From: Bacteroidales bacterium Bact_11
GTDB taxonomy: Bacteria > Bacteroidota > Bacteroidia > Bacteroidales > UBA932
DNA length: 64,000 bases
NCBI GenBank assembly: GCA_001603505.1
Contig: LUZC01000023.1
Span: 1-64,000 of the forward strand
Direction of reading: 5' to 3'
Every line of letters starts with the position of its first letter. The stretch's first letter is position 1. Made by a program: the position numbers and the translations under genes. The notes under the pieces were generated by a model. It did not search any database, was not told the DNA's origin, and saw only the letters and a list, made by a program, of their open reading frames with translations. Shown here piece by piece: positions 39,749 through 50,403 of this stretch.

Positions 39749-40978
39749 TTATGGGAGATGGCGCTTCGAAAGGGCCGAGAGTCCGTTTACCAGGCGGTCG
39801 ATTCCTTCCCGCATCAGGGTGGACGGACAGGCCAGGTTGACACGGATGAACCGGTCGTCGCCGTACATCTTGCCGGCGTTGATCCATACCTGCTCGCTTT
39901 GGATCAGCTGCGCTTCAATCTCTTCCGCAGAAAGGCCGCTGGCGGAAATATCGACCCAGGCCAGATAGGTAGCTTCCAGTTCGCACACCGGGAAATCTGG
40001 CAACGCTTCGCCGAAGCGCTCCACGAGCATCTCGTAGTTGCACCAGACGGTCTGGTTGAGGCCTTCCAGCCAAAGCACGCCCTCGGGCGAGTAAGCCGCT
40101 TCGACCGACACGGCTCCGAAGGGATTGATCTCGCCGATTTCGTTGACTTCGATGACCTTGCGTATCTTCTCCCGCCAGTCGGGGCGTTCTGCTACGATGT
40201 TGGCCATGTGCAGGCCGGCCGTGTTGAAACTCTTCGACGGGGAACTGAGCGTTACGGATTCACGTCGGAACGCATTGCTCAAAGAAGCAAACGGCGTGTA
40301 TTTGGTGCCGGGGCGGGCGATTTCGCAGTGTATTTCGTCGGCGATCACGGGAACGCCGTGTTTCAGCGCGATGTCGCCGATGCGGCGGAGTTCCGCTTCC
40401 GACCAGCGTCGTCCGGCCGGGTTGTGCGGGTTGCATAGCAGCAGGAGCCGGTTGCCGGGGTCGGCACAGGCTGCTTCCAGGCCGTCGAAATCCATCTGGT
40501 AGGTAAACCGGCCGTCGGAGAGATCTTTCCGGAGCAGCGGCACGTCGGTGATGCGGCAGCCGTTCTTTTGGATCGACGAGAAGAAGCAATTGTACACGGG
40601 CGACTGGATGATCACACCTTCACCGGGGGCGCAGAATGCCTTGACGACAGCCGTGAGTTCCGGGACCACGCCGGTGGAATGGAGGAACCATTCCCGTTTC
40701 AATTCCAGATTGTGCCGTTCGCGGAACCATCGGATCACAGCCTCGTAATAGCTGTCGTGGACGATGGTGTAACCGAATACGCCATGGTCCAGCCTTTTTT
40801 GCAGGGCTTCCCGAATAAAGGGCGCCGCCACGAAATCCATATCTGCCACCCAAAGCGGAATCAAGCGTTTCCTTTGTTGCGGCGTCAGGGTAATGCCGTA
40901 GGGCAGGGGCGCGTCCCATTTCACGCAGCCGGTGCCGCGGCGGTCGACGTGGGTTTCAAAATCGAAGTGAGTCGTCAT
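39749..40978 (-). CDS. MalY/PatB-family pyridoxal-phosphate enzyme (cystathionine beta-lyase-like aminotransferase)
   Basis: Start trimmed to MTTHFDFETHVDRRGTGCVKWD; LIPLWVADMDFVAAPFIREALQKRLDHGVFGYT; LCNPHNPAGRRWSEAEL; SPSKSFNTAGL. Confidence 0.92.
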   Translation of the reverse strand: MTTHFDFETHVDRRGTGCVKWDAPLPYGITLTPQQRKRLIPLWVADMDFVAAPFIREALQKRLDHGVFGYTIVHDSYYEAVIRWFRERHNLELKREWFLHSTGVVPELTAVVKAFCAPGEGVIIQSPVYNCFFSSIQKNGCRITDVPLLRKDLSDGRFTYQMDFDGLEAACADPGNRLLLLCNPHNPAGRRWSEAELRRIGDIALKHGVPVIADEIHCEIARPGTKYTPFASLSNAFRRESVTLSSPSKSFNTAGLHMANIVAERPDWREKIRKVIEVNEIGEINPFGAVSVEAAYSPEGVLWLEGLNQTVWCNYEMLVERFGEALPDFPVCELEATYLAWVDISASGLSAEEIEAQLIQSEQVWINAGKMYGDDRFIRVNLACPSTLMREGIDRLVNGLSALSKRHLP

Positions 40979-41460
40979 AACGGATAGATGTCTGCGCCGA
41001 TGAAATCGATGAGATCCTGCGGCGCGATTTTCAACTGCAGGCCGCGGAGGCCGGCGCTCACGTAAATATAATCGTAGAGCAGCGCGCTCTCGTGGATAAA
41101 CGTGGGAAAGGGCTTTTTCATGCCGATGGGAGAACAGCCGCCGCGGATGTAGCCTGTGGTGGGCAGCAACTCCTTGACGTGCAGCATCTCGCAGTTCTTG
41201 CTGCCGGAAATCTGCGCGGCCAGCTTCAAATCGACTTCGAAATTGCCGGGGATCACGCACACGAAGAAACCCGTACGGTCGCCGCGCAGCACCAGCGTCT
41301 TGAACACCTGTTCGATGTTTTCGCCGAGTTGGGCGGCCACATGATCGGCCGCGAGGTTGTTCTCGTCCACTTCGTAGGGCACGAGTTCGTAGGCGATGTC
41401 GGCCGCGTCAAGCAGCCGGGCCGCATTGGTCTTGGCCGGTGCGTCAGATTTCTTCGCCAT
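40975..41460 (-). CDS. ybaK: YbaK/EbsC-family Cys-tRNA(Pro) deacylase
   Basis: Start trimmed to MAKKSDAPAKTNAARLLDAADIAYELVPYEV; QVFKTLVLRGD; YIRGGCSPIGMKKPFPTFI. Confidence 0.92.
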   Translation of the reverse strand: MAKKSDAPAKTNAARLLDAADIAYELVPYEVDENNLAADHVAAQLGENIEQVFKTLVLRGDRTGFFVCVIPGNFEVDLKLAAQISGSKNCEMLHVKELLPTTGYIRGGCSPIGMKKPFPTFIHESALLYDYIYVSAGLRGLQLKIAPQDLIDFIGADIYPL

Positions 41461-42475
41461 GGTCGTGATCGTGCCAGTCGGAGAAAGTGAGCACCAGTCG
41501 CAGCACCTCGCCGTAGTTCTTGGTGCCGTCGGCGATGCGGTTGCTGCGGAGGAAGTAATTGTAGAAACGTTTCTGCGCTTTGGCGAAGGCGTCCCAGCGG
41601 AGCGAAGCCCAGTGGTCCTGCGTGCGGTGGAGGTCTTCCAGTATCTCGGGGCGGAGCGTATCCGTCCATGCGTTGAAGGCTTCTTCGCCCAGCAGCGACT
41701 CGATATTCCGCCAGGAGTAGGTGAACAACATGTACCAGGCGCTGTAGCGGATGGCGGCATCGTCGCTGGCGCGGGTTGCTTCGAAGGCCCAGAAATTGGC
41801 CTCCGCCTCACCGCTGACGCCCAGCACGTGGGCGTATTCATGGGCGAAGACAAAAGGGTATTCGAGCGGCGTGATGTCGCGGTTGAGCTGCATCTCGTCG
41901 AAGAAGGGACCGACAAACCCCAAGACGCCTACGGCCGACTGGATACGATTGAAAGTCAGCCGCTTGGGATGCTGCCAACTGCGGGGCTTGCAAAGCCCGG
42001 CTTCCGCTGGAAGGTTCGCGTACCATGTTTTCACGTGCTGCTCCACAAGGGTGGAATCGACGGCCTCGACGGGCAGCCAACCCTCGTTGAGTTCCTCTGA
42101 GAGGACTTCCAGGAATTCCTGGAAATCGGCTTCCTCAAAGTGGGAGGGGACGGTGCCCAGACGGGTATAGATGTCGCTCCGGGAATAATTCAGTGCCCAG
42201 CCTCCGTAGAACCATACAAAGATCCAGATCAGGAGCGTTGCAATCCGCCGGATTCCCTTCCAGAAGCCCCAATGCCGCCGGAAGACCCGGACAATGAGTA
42301 CGAAGAAGAGCACGACGGCCGCCACCACGACGATTTCTGTGAGGGAAAAACGGAAGGGCGACGCCAGCCATGACAGGGCGGCTGACAGATAAGGATAGAG
42401 ATGCGTGGCATACCAGTCGGCGGCCGGCACACTATGCCGGCACCACAGCACCAGGATGAGCAGTAGGATCCCCAC
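41444..42475 (-). CDS. DUF3810-like membrane protein with HExxH metalloprotease-like motif
   Basis: Three N-terminal TM segments; FAHEYAHVLGVSGEAEANFWAF. Confidence 0.75.
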   Translation of the reverse strand: MGILLLILVLWCRHSVPAADWYATHLYPYLSAALSWLASPFRFSLTEIVVVAAVVLFFVLIVRVFRRHWGFWKGIRRIATLLIWIFVWFYGGWALNYSRSDIYTRLGTVPSHFEEADFQEFLEVLSEELNEGWLPVEAVDSTLVEQHVKTWYANLPAEAGLCKPRSWQHPKRLTFNRIQSAVGVLGFVGPFFDEMQLNRDITPLEYPFVFAHEYAHVLGVSGEAEANFWAFEATRASDDAAIRYSAWYMLFTYSWRNIESLLGEEAFNAWTDTLRPEILEDLHRTQDHWASLRWDAFAKAQKRFYNYFLRSNRIADGTKNYGEVLRLVLTFSDWHDHDHGEEI

Positions 42476-44106
42476 TATTTCAGGATGCTTTTGAGAATCT
42501 CGGTGGTGACTTTGCGTGTAGCGGAGTTGACGGCAGTCTGGGTGGCTTTCTTCAGGGTGCTGTTTGACGAAGTATTCTTCTTGGAGGAAGTCGTCTTTTT
42601 GCTGGTCGTCTTTTTCGAGCCGCTGATGCTCTTGCCGATTTGTGTGCCTGCGCTTCGGGCGAAGCTCGTGGCGGCAGCGGCAATCATGGTGCCGAGGATC
42701 GTACGGCCGATGCCGCTCTTCTTCGAACTCTTTTCCTTGGCTTTCTGCTCTTTCTCCTTGGCTTTGGCTTCTTTCTCTTTTTCAAGGGCCTGGCGCTCTT
42801 TTTCCTTCTCCTCCTCGATCTTTTGGTTGACTTCGGTCAGTACTTCGTAGGCGCTTTCACGGTCGAAGGCGCTTTCGTATTCCTTGAGTTTGCGCGGTGC
42901 GGCGGCCTGGATGTCCATACGCTGGCCCGGGGTAATGGCGCCGATCTGGCTGAGCGGGAAGAGGATCTTGGCGCGCTCCACGACGCTCGGAGCGCCTTTC
43001 TCGTCGAGGAAGGACACGAGGGCCTCGCCGGTGCCCAGGTCGAGGATGGCGTCCTCGGTCTTGAAGGCAGGATTGGTGCGGAAGGTCTGGGCGGCGGCGC
43101 GCACGGCTTTTTGATCCTGCGGGGTGTAGGCGCGAAGGGCGTGCTGGACGCGGTTGCTGAGCTGCGCGAGGACGCTGACGGGCACGTCGCTCGGCACCTG
43201 GGTGATGAAATAGATGCCGACGCCCTTGGAGCGGATGAGGCGGATGACCTGCTCGATCTTGTCGACGAGGGCCTTGGAGGTGCCGTCGAAGAGCATATGG
43301 GCTTCATCGAAGAAAAACACGAACTTGGGCAGATCGAGGTCTCCGACTTCGGGCAGCTTGGCGTAGAGCTCCGTCATGAGCCACAGCAGGTAGGTGGAGT
43401 AGAGCTTGGGGTTCATCATGAGCCGGTCGGCAGCCAACACGTTCATCACGCCGCGGCCGTTCTCGACGGCGAAGAGGTCTTCGACGTCGAATGCTGGTTC
43501 GCCGAAGAATTTGTCGCCGCCTTCGCTTTCGATCTGCAGCACGGCGCGTTGGATGGCGCCGATGCTGGCGGCGGCGATGTTGCCGTATTCCGTCGTGAAC
43601 TTGGCGGCGTTCTTGCCGACGAAGTCGAGCATCAGCTTAAGGTCTTTCAAGTCGATGAGCAGCAGGTTGTTGTCGTCAGCGATGCGGAACACGGCGTTGA
43701 GGACGCCGGCCTGGACTTCGCTGAGTTCCATCAGACGGGCGAGCAGCTGCGGGCCCATGGCCGAAATGGTGGCGCGCATGGGGAATCCCTGTTCGCCGAA
43801 TACGTCGAAAAAGCGGGTGGGGCAGCCGGCGAACATGGGGTCCTCGATGCCGAACTCGGGCATGCGTTTCTCGATGAATCCGCTGAGTCGTCCGGGCTGG
43901 CTGATGCCGCTCAGGTCGCCCTTCATGTCGGCCATGAAGCAGGGAACCCCGGCCTGGGAGAAGGTCTCGGCGAGGACCTGAAGGGTAACGGTCTTGCCGG
44001 TACCGGTGGCTCCGGCGATCAGGCCGTGGCGATTGGCCATCTTCCCGACGAGGTTGATGTTTCCGTTGTCGCTATGTGCGATGTAGAGTTGTCCGTCTTT
44101 AAGCAT
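42475..44106 (-). CDS. HerA-like / DUF853 helicase-type ATPase
   Basis: GATGTGKTVTLQVLAE Walker A, FVFFFDEAHMLFDG Walker B, C-terminal Lys/Glu coiled coil and Ser/Lys-rich tail. Confidence 0.9.
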   Translation of the reverse strand: MLKDGQLYIAHSDNGNINLVGKMANRHGLIAGATGTGKTVTLQVLAETFSQAGVPCFMADMKGDLSGISQPGRLSGFIEKRMPEFGIEDPMFAGCPTRFFDVFGEQGFPMRATISAMGPQLLARLMELSEVQAGVLNAVFRIADDNNLLLIDLKDLKLMLDFVGKNAAKFTTEYGNIAAASIGAIQRAVLQIESEGGDKFFGEPAFDVEDLFAVENGRGVMNVLAADRLMMNPKLYSTYLLWLMTELYAKLPEVGDLDLPKFVFFFDEAHMLFDGTSKALVDKIEQVIRLIRSKGVGIYFITQVPSDVPVSVLAQLSNRVQHALRAYTPQDQKAVRAAAQTFRTNPAFKTEDAILDLGTGEALVSFLDEKGAPSVVERAKILFPLSQIGAITPGQRMDIQAAAPRKLKEYESAFDRESAYEVLTEVNQKIEEEKEKERQALEKEKEAKAKEKEQKAKEKSSKKSGIGRTILGTMIAAAATSFARSAGTQIGKSISGSKKTTSKKTTSSKKNTSSNSTLKKATQTAVNSATRKVTTEILKSILK

Positions 44107-44118
44107 ATCGTTGTCGTT

Positions 44119-45036
44119 TTATTTCTTATATCGAAGCCATCCTCCGTCGGGCGTCACCTCGAGGGTGGCTTCTCGGCCGAGGTAAAGGCTGTAGTTGGGG
44201 TGCTCGTGGCCGCAGTCGAAGCCGAACAGCACCGGTTTGTCGAGCGGCGCCATGTATTCGTTCACCAGGTCGAGCGCCTTGCGCTGCCACTGGTCTTCGC
44301 CGCTGGTGTCGGTGAACTGTCCGACGATGACGGCCTTGGCACGGTCGAACGTACCGCCCTGCTGCAACGTGAGCAGCATCCGGTCGAGGTTGTACATCCG
44401 TTCGTCCACGTCTTCGATGAAAAGGATGCTGTTTTCGCGCAGGCGGTTCTGCCACGGCGTGCCGAGGCAGGACACGATCAGGCTCAGATTGCCGCCCACC
44501 AGCCGGCCGGTCACTTTTCCCATGTGGTTGAAGGGATGGGAGGCGGTGCGGTAGCCCTTGATCTCGCCGAAAAGCGCTTTGCGCAGCGATTCCTCGCTCA
44601 CTTTCGAATCGTCGCCCAAGGTGCTGGGCATCGCGCCCAGGATCGATTCGATGCCCATGCTCTGCAGCACGGCGTGGAAAACCGTGATGTCGCTGAATCC
44701 CACCAGCCACTTCGGATGTTCCGCGAAGAGGTTCAGGTCGAGCGCCCGGACGGTGCGCATCGAACCGTAGCCGCCCCGGAACGAGATGAGGGCCTTGACT
44801 TCGGGATCGAGCAGCGCTTCGGTGATATCGGCGGCCCGGTCTTCGTCGGCGCCGGCGAATTCCCCCGGTGCGCTGTCGTAAAGGTGCTTGCCGGGTTTTA
44901 CGCGGAGTCCCCACGATTCGAGCATCTCTTTCCAATACATCGTCTGACGGCTCTGCTCGCTGAGCGAGGAGGCCATCGCCATGACCGCGACGGTGTCGCC
45001 GGGCTTCAGATAGGCGGGTCGGAAATAGGGTTTCAT
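44119..45036 (-). CDS. LD-carboxypeptidase (peptidase S66/MccF-like)
   Basis: Start trimmed to MKPYFRPAYLKPGDTVAVMAMAS; SFRGGYGSMRTV nucleophile region, LVGFSDITVFH, LFIEDVDERMYNLDRML. Confidence 0.88.
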   Translation of the reverse strand: MKPYFRPAYLKPGDTVAVMAMASSLSEQSRQTMYWKEMLESWGLRVKPGKHLYDSAPGEFAGADEDRAADITEALLDPEVKALISFRGGYGSMRTVRALDLNLFAEHPKWLVGFSDITVFHAVLQSMGIESILGAMPSTLGDDSKVSEESLRKALFGEIKGYRTASHPFNHMGKVTGRLVGGNLSLIVSCLGTPWQNRLRENSILFIEDVDERMYNLDRMLLTLQQGGTFDRAKAVIVGQFTDTSGEDQWQRKALDLVNEYMAPLDKPVLFGFDCGHEHPNYSLYLGREATLEVTPDGGWLRYKK

Positions 45037-45087
45037 GTTTTTCGCTTTATCATCCAAAGATAGTAAAAAATCACATATCTTTGTAAT

Positions 45088-45792
45088 ATGGACAAGCACA
45101 TCGTGATCGTAGAAATCCTTTCCACAGGATTCAATTATGTGGAAGACGCCCTCGCCCGCGGCTATACGCCCGTGGTGGTGGAGGCCATGTATCCGGGTAC
45201 GGATGAAGACCGGGCTCAATTTGTCGAAGCGCAGCGTACTGCCCGCGAGCGCCTTCCCGAAGGTGTTCCCTGCATCCCGCCGAGCGATGACTACGCTGCG
45301 GTGCTGGAACAGGTCCGCGCTTATGCTCCCGTGGCCATCGTGGCGGGCAGTGAATTCGGGGTGGAACTCGCCACGCACCTGGCCTCCGACCTGGGCCTTC
45401 CCGGCAACCCCTGGTCCATCATCGGCAAGATGACCCGGAAGGACGAGATGCATCAGGCACTGGCCGACCATGGCGTGCGCGCCATCCGCGGCCGCATCGT
45501 CCGCAGCGAAGCCGAGGCGGAAGCTTTCTACAAAGAGCTCGGCACAACGCATACCGTCATCAAGCGCGACCGGAGTGCCGCCACGCTGGGCGTGCATCTC
45601 TGTGAAGGATTCGACGAGATGATGGCGGCCGTGCGGGAGGAACTCGCGCTGTCGGCCGAAGACGAGAATGTGGGCGACATCCTGATGCAGGAGCGCATCA
45701 TCGGCATGGAAATCCTTCTCCACGCTAAGGGATTCCGTATCGAAGCACCGCTTGCGGGAAAAGGCAGGATGATCATCGCTTCGTGCTGCTAG
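45088..45792 (+). CDS. Truncated ATP-grasp-like protein (234 aa)
   Basis: MDKHIVIVEILSTGFNYVEDALARGYTPVVVE; GSEFGVELATHLASDLGLPGN; ILMQERIIGMEI, then stops before the C-terminal ATP-grasp half. Confidence 0.65.
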   Translation: MDKHIVIVEILSTGFNYVEDALARGYTPVVVEAMYPGTDEDRAQFVEAQRTARERLPEGVPCIPPSDDYAAVLEQVRAYAPVAIVAGSEFGVELATHLASDLGLPGNPWSIIGKMTRKDEMHQALADHGVRAIRGRIVRSEAEAEAFYKELGTTHTVIKRDRSAATLGVHLCEGFDEMMAAVREELALSAEDENVGDILMQERIIGMEILLHAKGFRIEAPLAGKGRMIIASCC

Positions 45793-46632
45793 ATGGGTAT
45801 GAAGAAGATATACAAGGAAATCCTCGCCTCGCTGCTCGTGGTCCTTGCCGGCGTCCTGTATTGGCTGTTCGGCTACGAAAAGTCCGAACCGAACACCGAC
45901 CCCACGGAGATCGGGACGCCTGTCCCTTCCGGTCTGGACAACCTGATGGAAATCCCCGCCCTGACGGACGGAGGGCGCGTCGTACAGCACGGTGCCTACG
46001 TTTCGTCGTACAACACGGAGACACTGATTCCCAACTGGGTAGCGTATGAACTGACCGCAGGGGAAACGGAAGGCGACAGGAAGCGTGATGGAATCGAGTT
46101 CCGCAAGGATCCCGACCTGAAAGGCGTCCCGCAGGCGATGCGGGAGGATTACTCCGGTTCGGGCTGGACGAAAGGGCACCTGATGCCCGCCGCCGACGCC
46201 GCTTTCGATGCCTCCGCCATGAGCCAGACGTTTTACTTTACCAACGTTTGCCCGCAGGACGAAACGCTCAACGCGGGCGACTGGCAATACCTGGAAAAGA
46301 AAGTCCGTCAGTGGGCCAACCGCTATGGCAGCGTCTGGGTGGTTACCGGGCCCATCGTGGGCGACAACCGCTACGGCACCATCGGCGACCGCCAGGTCGT
46401 GGTTCCCGACGCCTTCTTCAAGGCACTACTCATCCGCAAGAAAAACGGTTCATACAGCGCCATCGCCTTTGTGATGGACAACGACGACGACCGCTACTAC
46501 TTGAAAGACTGCTCGATGAGCGTTAATGAACTGGAGGCCCTTACGGGCTTCGACCTTTTCCCCGCCCTCGACGACAAGGTGGAGGAAAAGGTGGAAAGCA
46601 CGCTCCGTCTCTCCGACTGGGGCATTAAATAG
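45793..46632 (+). CDS. DNA/RNA non-specific endonuclease (NUC1 family), membrane-anchored or secreted
   Basis: N-terminal TM/signal (ILASLLVVLAGVLYWLFG); GHLMPAADAAF...TNVCPQDETLNAGDWQYLEKKVR. Start could be 45793 or 45799. Confidence 0.85.
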   Translation: MGMKKIYKEILASLLVVLAGVLYWLFGYEKSEPNTDPTEIGTPVPSGLDNLMEIPALTDGGRVVQHGAYVSSYNTETLIPNWVAYELTAGETEGDRKRDGIEFRKDPDLKGVPQAMREDYSGSGWTKGHLMPAADAAFDASAMSQTFYFTNVCPQDETLNAGDWQYLEKKVRQWANRYGSVWVVTGPIVGDNRYGTIGDRQVVVPDAFFKALLIRKKNGSYSAIAFVMDNDDDRYYLKDCSMSVNELEALTGFDLFPALDDKVEEKVESTLRLSDWGIK

Positions 46633-46656
46633 ACAATCCCATCAATACCTACTGAT

Positions 46657-47112
46657 ATGCTCAAAATTGGTGATAAGATGCCGCTGTTCGAGGTCGTGGA
46701 CCAGGACGGCGTCACCGTGAAATCGGATGAATTCATCGGAAAAGGCCGCAAGACCATCATTTACTTCTATCCCAAGGACAATACTTCCGGCTGTACGGCC
46801 GAAGCCTGCTCGTTTCGCGATAATTACGCTGAGTTGACGGCTGCGGGCTACAACGTGGTGGGCGTGAGCAAGGACAGCGCCAAGTCCCATACGGGCTTCC
46901 GGGCCAAGTTCGAACTTCCGTTCCGGCTTTTGTCCGATACGACGACGAAGATGCTGCAGGATTTCGGTGCCTGGGGCGAGAAGACGATGTACGGCAAGAA
47001 AACGATGGGCACGCTCCGCCGCACGTTCATCTTCGACGAGAACGGCATCCTGGAGCGCATCATCGAGAAAGTGGATACGCAGAACGCCGCCGGGCAGATT
47101 TTGGAGGGGTAG
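46657..47112 (+). CDS. bcp: Thioredoxin-dependent thiol peroxidase (Bcp/PrxQ-type peroxiredoxin)
   Basis: FYPKDNTSGCTAEACSFRDNYAEL, VVGVSKDSAKSHTGFRAKFELPF. Confidence 0.92.
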   Translation: MLKIGDKMPLFEVVDQDGVTVKSDEFIGKGRKTIIYFYPKDNTSGCTAEACSFRDNYAELTAAGYNVVGVSKDSAKSHTGFRAKFELPFRLLSDTTTKMLQDFGAWGEKTMYGKKTMGTLRRTFIFDENGILERIIEKVDTQNAAGQILEG

Positions 47113-47117
47113 CGGTC

Positions 47118-47915
47118 ATGGTCATTCTGATTACGGGTGTCTCGTCGGGGTTCGGGCTGGCAATGGCGCGACAGCTGCAGGCGGACGGGCATATGGTGTA
47201 CGGAACGGTGCGGCGCGATGTGGATCCGCTGCCCGGGGTGCATTACCTGCGGGCGGATGTGCGTGACACGGCTTCGGTAGAGGCTGCTGTGTCGGATGTA
47301 TTGGCGGCGGAAGGCCGCATCGACGTGCTGATCAACAATGCGGGAATGGGTATCGGCGGGCCGGTAGAATTTGCGCCCGAGGCGGACGTGCAACTCCAGA
47401 TGGATACGAATTTCATGGGGCAGGTGCGCTTTACGCAGGCCGTGCTTCCCGCGATGCGGCGGCAGGGGAGCGGCAAGATTCTTTGCTTCAGTTCGATCGG
47501 CGGCGTGATGGGACTTCCTTTCCAGGGATTCTATTCGGCCAGTAAGTTTGCCGTCGAAGGCTTCTGCGAGGCGCTTCAGATCGAAGTGCGCAGCCACGGC
47601 ATCCAGGTAGTCCTGATTGAACCCGGCGATTTTTCGACAGGTTTTACGGCCGCCCGGATCAAACAGGTGTCCGACGAAGCCGTCGCGGCCTATCCTTCGC
47701 TGCGGCAGTCGGTGAGCAGTTTCGAGAAAGACGAGCAGACCGGTCTCAAGCCGGAATACCTGGCACGAAAGGTCGCAGGAATCATCCGCAAGCAGCATCC
47801 GAAGTTCCGCTATGTCATCGCAACTTTCGTCCAGAAGCTCTCCATCCCGCTGAAACGCATCCTTCCCGCCCGCACTTTCGTCAAGGTCCTGTCGCTCTTC
47901 TATAACGTTAAATAA
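47118..47915 (+). CDS. Short-chain dehydrogenase/reductase
   Basis: TGVSSGFGLAMARQL, NNAGMGIGGP, YSASKFAVEGFCEALQIE. Confidence 0.92.
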   Translation: MVILITGVSSGFGLAMARQLQADGHMVYGTVRRDVDPLPGVHYLRADVRDTASVEAAVSDVLAAEGRIDVLINNAGMGIGGPVEFAPEADVQLQMDTNFMGQVRFTQAVLPAMRRQGSGKILCFSSIGGVMGLPFQGFYSASKFAVEGFCEALQIEVRSHGIQVVLIEPGDFSTGFTAARIKQVSDEAVAAYPSLRQSVSSFEKDEQTGLKPEYLARKVAGIIRKQHPKFRYVIATFVQKLSIPLKRILPARTFVKVLSLFYNVK

Positions 47916-47937
47916 ACGACGGTATTGCAATAATTTA

Positions 47938-47945
47938 TATATTTG
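47938..47945 (+). promoter_or_regulatory. Putative -7 promoter element TATATTTG upstream of eno
   Basis: TAnnTTTG match 68 nt upstream of eno; no convincing -33 TTTG at ideal spacing. Confidence 0.4.
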
Positions 47946-47959
47946 CAGATTGATATGAG

Positions 47960-47980
47960 ATGCCCGTACAGGCCGGGCAT
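47960..47980 (+). promoter_or_regulatory. Perfect inverted repeat in eno 5' leader
   Basis: ATGCCCG-TACAGGC-CGGGCAT, 33 nt upstream of eno ATG. Confidence 0.5.
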
Positions 47981-48001
47981 AACGGCAATAAGTTTAATTA
48001 A

Positions 48002-50400
<2,399 letters not shown>

Positions 50401-50403
50401 CGT

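Noticed and set aside
42475-44106. HerA-like ATPase as part of a defence system (HerA-SIR2/DUF4297/NurA type)
   Set aside because: It is the DUF853 type with a Lys/Glu coiled-coil tail, and neighbours are ybaK, DUF3810 and LD-carboxypeptidase; no nuclease or SIR2 partner.
42640-45063. 807-aa plus-strand ORF
   Set aside because: Antisense of the HerA-like and LD-carboxypeptidase genes, which carry clear family motifs.
45775-45830. Frame-shifted DDHRFVLLDGYEED peptide after the ATP-grasp stop as continuation of that protein
   Set aside because: Does not resemble the ATP-grasp C-terminal ligand motifs and overlaps the start of the nuclease gene; considered coincidental.
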